Shown: positions 7,958 through 18,631 of the stretch, in pieces
Layout of the letters: each line of letters starts with the position of its first letter
Numbering within the stretch: position 1 is the stretch's first letter
Assembly: GCF_006363815.1 (NCBI RefSeq)
Contig: NZ_RRYT01000015.1
Location: 37,650 to 101,649, forward strand
DNA length: 64,000 nucleotides
Source of the DNA: Thermomonospora catenispora
Lineage (GTDB): Bacteria; Actinomycetota; Actinomycetes; Streptosporangiales; Streptosporangiaceae
Reading direction: 5' to 3'
Program-made: the position numbers and the translations under genes
Notes under the pieces: generated by a model
Databases searched by the model: none
Told to the model about the DNA's origin: nothing
Seen by the model: only the letters and a program-made list of their open reading frames with translations

Positions 7958-9007
7958 TCAGCTCCGCGGCCGCGGGGTCGGCGCGCTGTCGGAGACGTCC
8001 GCCTTCAGCACCACCGAGTACGACACCACGGTGCCGACCGGCGCCCCCGCCGCGGCGGCGTCCACCACCACGCTCCGCTCGCCGAGGAAGTCGTAGGTCT
8101 CGGGGTCGAAGACGTACTCGCGGCGCTCGCCCGTGAGGCGGTCGACGCGGGCGGCCGCGACGCCCTTGCGGCCTATGCCGTCCTCGGCGTTCCGGACCAC
8201 CGTGACGCCGGGGATGGCCCCGGCGGCCCGGAACAGCGCGGCCCGCTGGGCGGCCGGCATGTAGGCCTGGCACAGCAGGTCGCACACCCGCGACCACGCC
8301 TGCCGGTGGGCCTCCTCGCCCTCGCCCAGGCCGGTGTAGAGGTGCCGGTACATGCCCTGCGGGTCGGTCGGCAGCCGACTCAGGTAGGCGTAGTCGGTGC
8401 GCAGGTGCTCGGGGCGCTGATCGAAGTCCACCAGCCTCTCGGGCCGGCCGGTGCGCGTCGTGCGGGGCGCCGTGGCGGGCAGCGGGTAGCCCGGGAACCG
8501 CCTGGCCGGCAGCACCGTGTCGACGACGACGGCGTCCAGCGACCGGCCCTGCACCGGCATCCACACCTTCCGGCGCCCCCGGTGCAGGTACCGGCCGTAG
8601 GCGCCGTCCTCCCCCACCGCGCCCTCGGCGCTGGCCATGGACTCGGTCTCGAAGACCAGGTACTGGCCCGGGGCGGGGCGCAGCTCCCGCTGCCGCCAGA
8701 CGCCCTCGGCCGCACGGTCGAGCACCTCCACCGAGCGGTTGGGCATCACGTGGACGACGTGCCCCTTCGGGCCGGGCTCCTCTCCCCGGACGGCGAGGGC
8801 GCCACCGAGGAGCACGAGGGCCGTGCCGGCGGCGGCCAGCGGGACGACGGGTCTGCGGAACGGCACCGACGACCGGCGGCGCGGGCGTTCGGCGGCCGCG
8901 GAACCGGTGATGGCGGCCGTCAGCCGTTCCTCGACCCGCCGGAGGTCCGCCGACTCCGGCGGCGGGACCTCCGAACGCAGGTTCTCCAGAAGGGTCATCT
9001 CATCCAC
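7958..9007 (-). CDS. CU044_5270-type membrane protein, probable ECF sigma partner
   Basis: A 349-residue protein with a short N-terminal cytoplasmic part (about residues 1-60, rich in Glu and Arg), one transmembrane helix at about 65-85 (VPLAAAGTALVLLGGALAV), and a large extracytoplasmic C-terminal domain. Proteins of this kind (CU044_5270 family) follow ECF sigma genes in Actinomadura and Streptomyces and are likely membrane-bound regulators, though no classical zinc anti-sigma motif is visible. The GTG start at 9007 has GAGGAG seven bases upstream and overlaps the sigma gene's stop by eight bases, so translation is coupled. An ATG at 8998 is an alternative start. Confidence 0.75.
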   Translation of the reverse strand: MDEMTLLENLRSEVPPPESADLRRVEERLTAAITGSAAAERPRRRSSVPFRRPVVPLAAAGTALVLLGGALAVRGEEPGPKGHVVHVMPNRSVEVLDRAAEGVWRQRELRPAPGQYLVFETESMASAEGAVGEDGAYGRYLHRGRRKVWMPVQGRSLDAVVVDTVLPARRFPGYPLPATAPRTTRTGRPERLVDFDQRPEHLRTDYAYLSRLPTDPQGMYRHLYTGLGEGEEAHRQAWSRVCDLLCQAYMPAAQRAALFRAAGAIPGVTVVRNAEDGIGRKGVAAARVDRLTGERREYVFDPETYDFLGERSVVVDAAAAGAPVGTVVSYSVVLKADVSDSAPTPRPRS

Positions 9008-9611
9008 CGATGGGCTCCTCGTTGACGGTCGGCCTGAGGGAGGTGGGGTCGGCGCCGCCGAGTTCCCTGCGCATCCTGCTGCGGGCACGGCTGATGCGGG
9101 ACCGCACCGTTCCGATGCGCACCCCCAGGGCCTGTGCGGTCTCCTCGTAGCTGAGGCCGCCCCAGGCGACCAGCAGCAGCGCGTCCCGGTGCCCGGCGGG
9201 CAGGGCGGCCAGCGCGGCGGCCAGGGCGCGGCGCACGGCCGCCGCACTGACCCGCTCGTCGCTGCGCTCGGTGAACGGCGCGGTCACCGGGTCGACGCCG
9301 GTGCGCTCCAGGGCGCGCAGCCGTCGCACCTCGGTGCGGACGTGGCGGCCGATCAGGTTGGTGGCGATGCCGTACAGCCACGGGCGCGCGTCCGGGCGTG
9401 CCACGTCGTAGCGGGCGCGCTGCCGGAACGCCGTCAGGAACGTCTCGGCCACCACGTCCTCGGCCGCGTCCGCGCCGAGCCGGCGCGTGACGTAGCGCGT
9501 GATGTCGGGGGCGTGCCGCCGGAAGAGCTCGGCGAACGCCTCGGGCTCACGCCGGGACCGGGCGATGAGGTCGGCGTCCGCCTCCTCCGAGGTCCGGCTC
9601 GTCTCGGTCAT
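9000..9611 (-). CDS. ECF-family RNA polymerase sigma factor
   Basis: A 203-residue sigma factor. Region 2 lies at about residues 28-95 (EAFAELFRRHAPDITRYV, then DVVAETFLTAFRQRARYD and PWLYGIATNLIGRH). Region 4 lies at about 130-185 (ALAALPAGHRDALLLVAWGG followed by LSYEETAQALGVRIGTVRSR). It is immediately followed by and overlaps the membrane protein gene that probably regulates it. The ATG start at 9611 has AAAGG five to six bases upstream. The signal and regulon are unknown. The P450 gene downstream on the same strand is a candidate target only because of its position. Confidence 0.9.
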   Translation of the reverse strand: MTETSRTSEEADADLIARSRREPEAFAELFRRHAPDITRYVTRRLGADAAEDVVAETFLTAFRQRARYDVARPDARPWLYGIATNLIGRHVRTEVRRLRALERTGVDPVTAPFTERSDERVSAAAVRRALAAALAALPAGHRDALLLVAWGGLSYEETAQALGVRIGTVRSRISRARSRMRRELGGADPTSLRPTVNEEPIGG

Positions 9612-9711
9612 GTCATGGCCTTTCGGCTCTCGGTCGGGACACCCGTTGTTGCCCGGCCGCGAGCCGCCGGTTCCCTGCGAGCCCCGTTCCCCGGCGGGTC
9701 CCGGCAGAGGG

Positions 9712-12210
9712 TCAGGAGCCGGCGCGTTCGATCACGGCGGCCCACTCCTCCAGGAGGGCCTGGGCGGCGTCGTCGTCGCCGGCCTCGGCCCACAGGTGGG
9801 TGACCGGCTCGGCCGGGTCGGGCAGCACCAGCACCCAGCCGCCGTCGTCCTCCACCACCCGCACCCCGTCGGTGGTGTCGATGGTGCGGCGGCCGGCGGC
9901 CTCCACGACGCTGCGCATCACCCCGCCCTTGGCCGCCCACGGGGTGGGCACCGAGCGGCGCAGCAGGTGCGCCTGGGGGATGCGCGCGTCGATCTGGGAG
10001 AGGGTCATCCGGGTCCGGGCGACCAGGCCGACCAGCCGGACGAACCCGGCGATCCCGTCGACGGTGTTGCTGAACTCGGGGAACACGAACCCGCCCCGGC
10101 CGTCCCCGGCGAAGATCACATCCGGGGCGGCGGCCGCCTTGGTCAGCGCGTCCTGGGAGGTGGAGATCCACTCCACCTGGACGCCGTGGAAGCGGCAGAC
10201 CCGCTCGGCGACCCGGGTGGTGGTGACCGGCAGCGCCACCCGGCCGCCGCGCCGCTCGGCGGCGACCAGGTCCAGGAACACCAGCAGCGCCCGGTCGTCG
10301 CCGATCAGCTCGCCGTTCTCGTTCACCATCGACAGCCGCTCGCCGACCGGGTCGAACCGGACGCCGAACGCGGCCCGTGAACTGGACACCAGGTCGCCCA
10401 ACCGCTGCAGGTCCCGCATCCGCTCGGCGAGGGTCTCGGTGGGGTTGGCCTCGTCCAGCCGGTTGTTCATGGTGAGCACGTCCACCCCGATCAGGCCGAG
10501 CAGGCCGGGCAGCACCAGCGAGGCGGTGCCGCCGGCGCAGTCCAGCACGATCTTCAGCCCGGCCTCCCGGACGCCGCGCCGGTCGACCCGGTCGAGCAGG
10601 TCGCGGGTGTAGGTCTCCAGGGTGCGGGCCGGGTAGCTGAGCTGGGCGATCTCGCCGGGGAAGGCGCGGCGGAACTCCTGGCGGCCGAACACCCGCTCCA
10701 GCTTGCGCTGCGCCGCCAGCGACAGATCGGCGCCGTCGGCGTCCAGGAAGAGGATGTCCACGCCCTGCGGATCGCCGGGAGTGGTGCGGATGTAGATGCC
10801 GCCGGCGGCGTCCTCCCGGGCGGTCTCGAAACGGGTCACCGGCAGGGTGCACGCCTCCAGGTCGGCGACGTTGATGGCGCTGGCGGTGAGCGCGCTGATG
10901 ATCGCGCGCTTGAGGGTGCGGGCGGCGCGGGAGGCGTCGCGGCCGGTGACGACGGTGGCGCCCTTGCGCAGGGTGGTGGCGTAGGCGCTGGCCAGCCGGA
11001 CCGCCAGCTCGGGGGTGATCTCCACGTTGACCAGGCCGGACACCCCGCGCGGCCCGAACAGGGTGCGCTGGCCGCGCGACTCCCAGATCACGCTGGTGTT
11101 GACCACCGCGCCGGCCTCGATGGTCTTGAACGGGTAGACCTTGACGTCGTTGGAGACGTACGCCTCGGCCTCGATGACGCACTCGTCGCCGACGACCGCG
11201 CCCTCCTCGACCCGGGCGCCGGCCATCACGTCGGTGTTCTTGCCGATCACGCAGCCGCGCAGCGTGGCCGACGGGCCGACGAACACGTTGTCGTGCACCA
11301 CCGCGCGGTGCAGGAACGCGCCCTCCTTGACCACCACGTTGCTGCCGAGCACGGTGAACTCGCGCAGCTCCACCCCGGCCTCGACCTTGGCGTAGTCCCC
11401 GATGTAGAGGGGGCCTTTGAGGATCGCCTCGGGGTCGACCTCGGCGCCCTCGGCGATCCACACGCCAGGCGAGACCTCGAAGCCGTCGATCTCCACGTCG
11501 ACCTTGCCCGACAGCAGGTCGGCCTGGGCCTTGAGGTAGCTGTCGTGGGTGCCGACGTCCTCCCAGTAGCAGTCGGCGACGTACCCGTACAGCGGGGCGC
11601 CCTCGGCGAGCAGCTTGGGGAACACGTCGCCGGACCAGTCCACCGGCATGCCCTCGGCGACGTGGTCGAGGACCTCGGGCTCCATGACGTAGATGCCGGT
11701 GTTGACGGTGTCGGAGAACACCTGGCCCCAGGTCGGCTTCTCCAGGAACCGCTGGATGCGGCCCTCTTCGTCGACGATGACGATCCCGAACTCCAGCGGG
11801 TTGGGCACCCGCTTGAGGCCGACGGTGACCAACGCCCCGCTCCGCTCGTGGAAGCGCACCATGTCGGTCAGGTCGATGTCGGTGAGCGCGTCCCCGGAGA
11901 TGACCAGGAACCGGTCGTCGCGCAGCGCCTCCTGGGCGTTCTTGACGCTGCCAGCGGTGCCGAGGGGGACCTCCTCGGTGGCGTAGCTCAGCGACATGCC
12001 GAGCTCCTCGCCGTCGCCGAAGTAGTTGCGGATCAGCGCGGCCAGGAACTGCACGGTGACCACCGTCTCGGTGAGGCCGTGCCGCTTGAGCAGCCGCAGC
12101 ACGTGTTCCATGATCGGCCGGTTGATGACCGGGAGCAGCGGTTTGGGTTGGTTGGCGGTCATCGGGCGCAGCCGGGTTCCCTCTCCGCCCGCCATCACTA
12201 CGGCCTTCAT
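9712..12210 (-). CDS. Mannose-1-phosphate guanylyltransferase-like protein fused to a degenerate phosphomannomutase domain
   Basis: An 832-residue fusion. Residues 1-235 form a nucleotidyltransferase (AGGEGTRLRPMT signature, then NTGIYVMEPEVL). About residues 245-380 form a left-handed beta-helix of hexapeptide repeats. About residues 385-820 follow the phosphohexomutase fold, but three active-site loops are altered: the Ser loop (TASHNP in active enzymes) reads RTTPGDP, the metal loop (DGDADR) reads DPVGER, and the sugar loop (GExSGH) reads GDGRGGF. It resembles S. coelicolor SCO1388, which likewise sits next to a CDP-alcohol phosphatidyltransferase. GDP-mannose supply for glycans is the likely role; the C-terminal half is probably regulatory or structural. 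It starts 19 bases after the upstream gene ends, indicating an operon. Confidence 0.82.
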   Translation of the reverse strand: MKAVVMAGGEGTRLRPMTANQPKPLLPVINRPIMEHVLRLLKRHGLTETVVTVQFLAALIRNYFGDGEELGMSLSYATEEVPLGTAGSVKNAQEALRDDRFLVISGDALTDIDLTDMVRFHERSGALVTVGLKRVPNPLEFGIVIVDEEGRIQRFLEKPTWGQVFSDTVNTGIYVMEPEVLDHVAEGMPVDWSGDVFPKLLAEGAPLYGYVADCYWEDVGTHDSYLKAQADLLSGKVDVEIDGFEVSPGVWIAEGAEVDPEAILKGPLYIGDYAKVEAGVELREFTVLGSNVVVKEGAFLHRAVVHDNVFVGPSATLRGCVIGKNTDVMAGARVEEGAVVGDECVIEAEAYVSNDVKVYPFKTIEAGAVVNTSVIWESRGQRTLFGPRGVSGLVNVEITPELAVRLASAYATTLRKGATVVTGRDASRAARTLKRAIISALTASAINVADLEACTLPVTRFETAREDAAGGIYIRTTPGDPQGVDILFLDADGADLSLAAQRKLERVFGRQEFRRAFPGEIAQLSYPARTLETYTRDLLDRVDRRGVREAGLKIVLDCAGGTASLVLPGLLGLIGVDVLTMNNRLDEANPTETLAERMRDLQRLGDLVSSSRAAFGVRFDPVGERLSMVNENGELIGDDRALLVFLDLVAAERRGGRVALPVTTTRVAERVCRFHGVQVEWISTSQDALTKAAAAPDVIFAGDGRGGFVFPEFSNTVDGIAGFVRLVGLVARTRMTLSQIDARIPQAHLLRRSVPTPWAAKGGVMRSVVEAAGRRTIDTTDGVRVVEDDGGWVLVLPDPAEPVTHLWAEAGDDDAAQALLEEWAAVIERAGS

Positions 12211-12229
12211 GGAGTCGCGATCCCTTCGC

Positions 12230-12883
12230 TCAGCCGACCTGAGGTCCGGGGTCCGGCCCCGACCCGCCGCCGCGCGGGGGACCCGGGGCGCCGGCGCGGT
12301 CCGCCTGCACCAGCTGCCGCACCTGGACCCAATAAAGGACGGCCGCCCACCAGTACAGCGCCGTTCCCCAGATGGCGAAGGACCAGCCGATGATCCTCGC
12401 TCCGGTCGCCACCGCGCCGGAGTGGTCGCCCAGCAGGAGCAGCGGGAAGGCGTACAGCAGGCACAAGGTGCCCGCCTTGCCCACCATGTGCACCGGCAGC
12501 GTGCCGTTGTAACCGAGCCTGCGCAGCACCGGGACGATCGGGGTGATGGCCGCTTCGCGACCGACCAGCAGCAGGGTCAGCCACAGCGGGATGATCTCCC
12601 GCACGGTCAGGCCGGTCAGGGTGGCCAGGATGTAGAGGCGGTCGGCGGCCGGGTCCAGCAGCACGCCCAGCCGGCTGATCTGCCCCAGCGTCCGCGCCAG
12701 TTTGCCGTCCAGCCAGTCCGACAGGCCGGCGGCGGCCAGCAGTCCCAGTGCCCACCAGTCGTGCCCGGCCAGCACCAGCCACAGGAACAGCGGCACGCCC
12801 AGCAGCCTGGCCAGGCTCAGCGCGTTGGGCACCGTCCACACGCGGTCCACGGCCCCTGCGGCGTGCTCGACCGGCGCCTCCAC
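12230..12883 (-). CDS. CDP-alcohol phosphatidyltransferase, eukaryote-type cardiolipin synthase
   Basis: A 217-residue integral membrane enzyme with the CDP-alcohol phosphotransferase signature DG-x2-AR-x8-G-x3-D-x3-D, seen as SDWLDGKLARTLG through GVLLDPAADR (about residues 55-85), plus five or six hydrophobic helices. The closest characterised relative by gene context is S. coelicolor SCO1389, reported to condense CDP-diacylglycerol with phosphatidylglycerol to cardiolipin. A different CDP-alcohol acceptor cannot be excluded from sequence alone. The reading frame is open to 12958, but the GTG at 12883 has GGAGGTGA just upstream and leaves a 73-base divergent promoter region, so it is preferred. 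It is co-transcribed with the guanylyltransferase-like gene. Confidence 0.8.
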   Translation of the reverse strand: MEAPVEHAAGAVDRVWTVPNALSLARLLGVPLFLWLVLAGHDWWALGLLAAAGLSDWLDGKLARTLGQISRLGVLLDPAADRLYILATLTGLTVREIIPLWLTLLLVGREAAITPIVPVLRRLGYNGTLPVHMVGKAGTLCLLYAFPLLLLGDHSGAVATGARIIGWSFAIWGTALYWWAAVLYWVQVRQLVQADRAGAPGPPRGGGSGPDPGPQVG

Positions 12884-12956
12884 CAGCTCACCTCCAGTCC
12901 CGATGATCCCGACCCTACCCGCCGGAGCGGGCCGGTCTCCGGTAGCGTCCCTCCCC

Positions 12957-13502
12957 ATGCGCTGGACGCTGCACGGGGAACGGTCTATTTACGCCAGTCC
13001 GTGGCTGGATCTTCGACTGGCCGACGTCGAGCTTCCCGACGGCCGCCGATTCGACCATCACCTGGTGCGCGTGCGGCCGTCCGCCGGCGTGGTGGCCGTG
13101 GACGGGAGAGGCCGTGCGCTGCTGATCTGGCGGCATCGATTCATCACCGACAGCTGGGGGTGGGAGATCCCCGGAGGGCGGGTGGAGCCGGGTGAGGACC
13201 CGGCCGCGACCGCCGCCCGGGAGCTGGAGGAGGAGACCGGCTGGCGGCCGGGACCGCTCCATCATCTGCTCGACATTCACCCCTCTCCGGGACTCACGGA
13301 TGGAATTCATCACATTTTTCGCGCCGAGGGCGCCGAGCCCGCCGGAGAGCCGACCGACGTGGAGGCCGAGCGGATCTCCTGGGTGCCGCTGGAGTCGGTG
13401 CCCGAGCTGATCGCCCGTGGCGAGATCGTCGCCGGGTCCACCGCGGCGGCGCTCCTTTACCTGATGACCGGGGCTTGCCGCAACGGGGTGGAGGCGGGTT
13501 AA
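12957..13502 (+). CDS. Nudix hydrolase (ADP-ribose pyrophosphatase-like)
   Basis: A 181-residue protein with a complete Nudix box (G-x5-E-x7-REL-EE-TGW, beginning [10 protein letters not shown] at about residue 81). The N-terminal extension ([19 protein letters not shown]) resembles the ADP-ribose/NDP-sugar pyrophosphatase subgroup. It would hydrolyse nucleoside diphosphate derivatives in the cytoplasm; the substrate is unknown. It is transcribed away from the cardiolipin synthase gene across a 73-base gap. Its stop lies just before a TPP riboswitch, which belongs to thiC and not to this gene. No strong ribosome site is visible before the ATG at 12957, so it may be read from a short or absent leader. 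Confidence 0.88.
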   Translation: MRWTLHGERSIYASPWLDLRLADVELPDGRRFDHHLVRVRPSAGVVAVDGRGRALLIWRHRFITDSWGWEIPGGRVEPGEDPAATAARELEEETGWRPGPLHHLLDIHPSPGLTDGIHHIFRAEGAEPAGEPTDVEAERISWVPLESVPELIARGEIVAGSTAAALLYLMTGACRNGVEAG

Positions 13503-13518
13503 CGTCTGGGGCGGCAAG

Positions 13519-15356
<1,838 letters not shown>

Positions 15357-15367
15357 CCCGGCGTCCC

Positions 15368-15401
15368 CCGTGGCGGCGGCCCCGCGGGGCCGCCGCCACG
15401 G
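15368..15401. terminator. 34-base perfect palindrome, terminator-like
   Basis: A perfect GC-rich palindrome with 17-bp arms and no loop, centred at 15384/15385, begins 12 bases after the thiC stop and ends about 40 bases before the stop of the convergent XRE gene. There is no poly-T tract. It is well placed to act as a bidirectional terminator or mRNA-stabilising hairpin. Confidence 0.6.
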
Positions 15402-15442
15402 CCCGCTTCCCTCCTCCCGGGCCGCGCCGGAGCCCTCAGGCC

Positions 15443-16357
15443 TCAGCCCAGCTCGGCCAGCAGGCCTCGGAGGACGTCCGCGGTGGCCTCCGGCGGCAGC
15501 GCCTGCACGCACAACCGGTCCAGCCGCTGCTTGTAGATCGCCAGCTCGGCGGGCTTGTCCACGTACAGCGCGCCGGTCAGCTGCTCGACGTAGACCACGT
15601 CGGGCAGGGTGGGCTCGGCGAACCGCAGCAGCGTGAACGACCCGGTGACGGCGGCCAGCGCGCCGCGGCGCACCGGGATGATCTGCACGGTGACGTTCCG
15701 CCGGCCGATCGCCTCGGTCAGCGCGGCGAGCTGGGCGCGCTGCACGTCGGGTCCGGCGGGCCGGCGGCGCAGCGCCGCCTCGTCCACCACCGCCCACAGC
15801 TGGGGGGCGTCCGGCCGGTCCAGGATCTGCTGGCGGCGCATCTGCACGCTGACCCGGCGCTCGATCTCCTCCGCCGAGGCCTCGGGGCGGCTGAGCGTCT
15901 GGGCGGCCCTGGCGTACTCCTCGGTCTGCAGCAGTTCGGGCACGAACCGGGTCTCGTGGATGCGCAGCGTGGCGGCGGCCTCCTCCAGCCCGAGGTAGAC
16001 CTCGAACCAGGACGGCAGGATGTCGGTGAAGCCCTGCCACCAGCCCGGCCGATTGGCCTCCCGGGCCAGGGCCAGCATGGCGTCGCGCTCGTCCTCGTCG
16101 CCGACGCCGTAGAGGGTGAGCAGGTCGGCGACGTCGCGCTCCTTGAAGCCCACCCGTCCCAGCTCCATCCTGCTGATCTTGGAGCCGGAGGCGCGGATGG
16201 CGTATCCGGCCTGTTCCCGGGAGATGCCCCGGGCCTCGCGCAGCCGGCGCAGCCGGCCGCCGAGCAGCATCCGCAGCACCGTCGGGCCGCTCTGCCGCAG
16301 GTCGTGCACGCGCCCGCCCTCGGACGACGGCCTGGGGTTCGGCTGCGTCGCTGTCAC
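15443..16357 (-). CDS. Helix-turn-helix XRE regulator with DUF5753 domain
   Basis: A 304-residue protein. An N-terminal XRE helix-turn-helix lies at about residues 27-85 (LGGRLRRLREARGISREQAG, then ASGSKISRMELGR). The rest is the long DUF5753 effector domain (GWWQGFTDILPSWFEVYLGLE, then FVPELLQTEEYARA). This architecture is highly amplified in Streptomyces and Actinomadura, often near a small DUF397 gene; none is visible here. The frame is open to 16513, but the GTG at 16357 is preceded by GGAGG six bases upstream and gives the usual family length. Confidence 0.88.
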   Translation of the reverse strand: MTATQPNPRPSSEGGRVHDLRQSGPTVLRMLLGGRLRRLREARGISREQAGYAIRASGSKISRMELGRVGFKERDVADLLTLYGVGDEDERDAMLALAREANRPGWWQGFTDILPSWFEVYLGLEEAAATLRIHETRFVPELLQTEEYARAAQTLSRPEASAEEIERRVSVQMRRQQILDRPDAPQLWAVVDEAALRRRPAGPDVQRAQLAALTEAIGRRNVTVQIIPVRRGALAAVTGSFTLLRFAEPTLPDVVYVEQLTGALYVDKPAELAIYKQRLDRLCVQALPPEATADVLRGLLAELG

Positions 16358-16520
16358 ACCTGTCCTCCCACGGGGTCTCGAGGTCGGCCAGCGTCGGCGG
16401 GCCGCTTCCAGTCTTCCATCGGATCCCTCCGGAGGCGCACACCGCCTCCGGGTCGCCGCGGGGTCGCCGGCCGGAGGCGCGGGCGCGGCGGGGCCGGCCG
16501 TCACCGGCCGCAACGCGGAC

Positions 16521-16552
16521 CGGCCGGCCGCGGGCGGGGACGCGGCCGGCCG
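16521..16552. terminator. Hairpin downstream of the serine protease gene
   Basis: A perfect 12-bp stem (CGGCCGGCCGCG / CGCGGCCGGCCG) with an 8-base loop lies about 50 bases past the protease stop on the minus strand. The 243-base interval around it holds no gene. Confidence 0.55.
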
Positions 16553-16600
16553 GGTGCGTCGTCGACGCCGACGGACGTCGGCGGACGTGTCGGCAGAGCG

Positions 16601-17644
16601 TCAGTAGATGCTCACGCCGTAGGCGTTCAGGGCCTCGACCACGGGCTGGAAGAAGGTCGTCCCGCCCACGGTGCAGTTGCCGCTGCCGCCGGAGGTCAGG
16701 CCGAGCGCGGTGTTGCCGGAGAACAGCGGACCGCCGCTGTCGCCGGGCTCGGCGCACACGGTGGTGCGGATCAGGCCGGACACGGTGCCCTCGGCGTAAC
16801 GGACGGTCTGGTTGAGCGCGGTCACCTGGCCGCTGCGCAGGCCGGTGGTGCTGCCGCTGCGCTGGACGCTCTGGCCGACGACCGGGTTGGCCGCGCCGGT
16901 GATGTCGCGCTCGCCGCCGCCGTACAGGTACACGGTGCCGGGCTTGGCGATGCCGTCGTTGGTGTACCGGACGATGCCGTAGTCGTTGCCCGGGAAGCTG
17001 CTGCCGGCCCGGGTGCCGAGCACGGTGGTCAGGCTGGAGTTGGCGTACCAGGTCGAGCCGACGGCGGTGCAGTGGCCGGCGGTCAGGAAGTAGTAGGTGC
17101 TGCCGCTGCGCACGTTGAAGCCCAGGGAGCATCGGCCGCCGCCGGCGTAGATGGCCTGGCCGCCGGCGATGGTGGTGCGGAACGTCCCGGGCACGTACTC
17201 GAGGCGGACGGCGTCGCCGTAGCGGGCGGCCATGGCGCGGACCTTGGCCAGCTTGGCCCCGGTGACCGACTCGTCGACCGACAGCACGACCTGGTTGCTG
17301 TCTGGGTGCACGGCCCAGGCGGTCCCGGGCACGTCGAGGGAGCGCTCGAACGCGGCGGTGATCTTCTCCAGGTCGGCGCCGCTGCGGGCGACCTTGCGGG
17401 GCACCGCGCCGGCCCGGCGGACGACCTGGGCGGCGCCGTCGTCGGCGACCGTGACGACCAGCTTGCCGTCGCGGTCCAGGTAGGAGCCGGCGGACCGGGA
17501 GCCCAGCCGGTCGGCCAGGGTCTCGGCCAGCGCGGCGGGGTCGGACGGCGCCGCCGCGGCCTCGGCCGGGGCGGCCAGCAGCGCGGTGGTCGCCATGCCG
17601 ACGGCGCCGATCAGAGCGGAGAAGCGGACGGATCTCATCCTCAC
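16601..17644 (-). CDS. Secreted S1 serine protease, streptogrisin/alpha-lytic type
   Basis: A 347-residue preproprotease. A signal peptide covers about residues 1-30 ([12 protein letters not shown] ending AEAAAA). An N-terminal pro-region (about 35-155) resembles the alpha-lytic/streptogrisin propeptide that assists folding. The mature chymotrypsin-like domain (about 160-347) has the triad His in LTAGHCT, Asp in GNDYGIV and Ser in PGDSGGPLF, with cysteines at GGRCSL, GHC, TTVCAEP and SGNCTV placed for disulfides. It is an extracellular protease. It is read alone on the minus strand; the AT-rich upstream region has two dyads (AGGGACGG-N11-CCGTCCCT at 17663-17689 and ATCACG-N6-CGTGAT at 17692-17709) that may regulate it. 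Confidence 0.95.
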   Translation of the reverse strand: MRMRSVRFSALIGAVGMATTALLAAPAEAAAAPSDPAALAETLADRLGSRSAGSYLDRDGKLVVTVADDGAAQVVRRAGAVPRKVARSGADLEKITAAFERSLDVPGTAWAVHPDSNQVVLSVDESVTGAKLAKVRAMAARYGDAVRLEYVPGTFRTTIAGGQAIYAGGGRCSLGFNVRSGSTYYFLTAGHCTAVGSTWYANSSLTTVLGTRAGSSFPGNDYGIVRYTNDGIAKPGTVYLYGGGERDITGAANPVVGQSVQRSGSTTGLRSGQVTALNQTVRYAEGTVSGLIRTTVCAEPGDSGGPLFSGNTALGLTSGGSGNCTVGGTTFFQPVVEALNAYGVSIY

Positions 17645-17815
17645 TGTGCCTCCTGCGCGGGGAGGGACGGACCCGGGTTGGCCGTCCCTGGATCACGCCA
17701 AATCGTGATGAATAACCACACAGGAGGGCAAGAACGAAAAATTAAGTTAACCAAGCACGAAATTGATGGACGATGTCCATCGCCCCACTCCGCCGCGGCG
17801 GGTTACAGTACGGAC

Positions 17816-18556
17816 ATGCGACGCCGACAATGACCCTCGCCGGAGTCCCGACTCGCCGCGCGGCTGTACGCCTACGCGTGGTGCGAGGACTTCATCCTGC
17901 TGTATCCGCTCTACGCCGTGCTGTTCGCGCGGGCCGGGCTGAGCGATGCCCAGATCTCCTCGCTGTTCGTCCTGTGGTCGCTCACCACGGTCCTCCTCGA
18001 GGTGCCCTCGGGGCTGTGGGCCGACCGGTTCTCCCGCCGGCGCCTGGTGGTCTGCTCACCGCCGGTGGCGGCGTGCGGGTTCGCGATGTGGACGTTCGCG
18101 CCGTCGTACCCGGCGTTCGCGGCCGGGTTCGTGCTGTGGGGCGCGGGCACGGCGATGCGCTCCGGCGCCCTGGAGGCCCTGGTCCATGAGGAGACGGTCC
18201 GGCTGGGCGCCGCCGGCCGCTACCCCCGGCTGGCGGGCCGGGCCGAGGCGGTCCGCGTCACCGCCGAGGTGGCGGCGACCGGGGCGGCGGCGCGGAGCCC
18301 GGCGGGGTTCGCCCCGATCGCGGCGGCGTACGCGGCGTTCCGGTGGGCGATCGCCACGACGCAGGCGCGCCTGCAAGAGCAGGTGCCGGACCGGACCCGC
18401 GCCACGGTGACCTCGCTGGCCGGGCTGGGAGCGGAGCTGGTGGGGATCGCCGCCTTCGCCGGGTACGCGGCGACCTCCCCGTGGGCCGGGCCGTGGCTGA
18501 TCTTCTGCCTGGCCGCGCCGGTGTACCTGGGAGCGGCGTTCGCCATGCGCCGATGA
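17816..18556 (+). pseudogene. Decayed MFS transporter gene
   Basis: The reading frame opens with an ATG at 17816 but hits TGA at 17831 after five codons. The same frame then continues with clear MFS sequence (RLYAYAWCEDFILLYPLYAV, then GLWADRFSRRRLVV, the loop 2-3 signature). From about 18190 the sequence jumps from transmembrane segment 4-5 material to RWAIATTQARLQEQVPDRTRATVTS, which belongs to the late half of the transporter. The product would be about 240 residues instead of about 400. Both the premature stop and the internal loss are seen directly; that the ancestor was a 12-segment exporter is inference. A GTG at 17918 could still start a 212-residue remnant. Confidence 0.7.
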
Positions 18557-18631
18557 CGGGGCGTGCGGATGCGACCGCCCACCGGCCGTGCGAAGATCGG
18601 GACGACGGCGTGACGACGAGGAGGAGACGGC

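Noticed and set aside
12884-12958. Upstream ATG start (12958) for the cardiolipin synthase gene, sharing CATG with the Nudix ATG
   Set aside because: Overlapping divergent starts leave no promoter. The GTG at 12883 has a strong GGAGGTGA ribosome site and the normal N-terminus.
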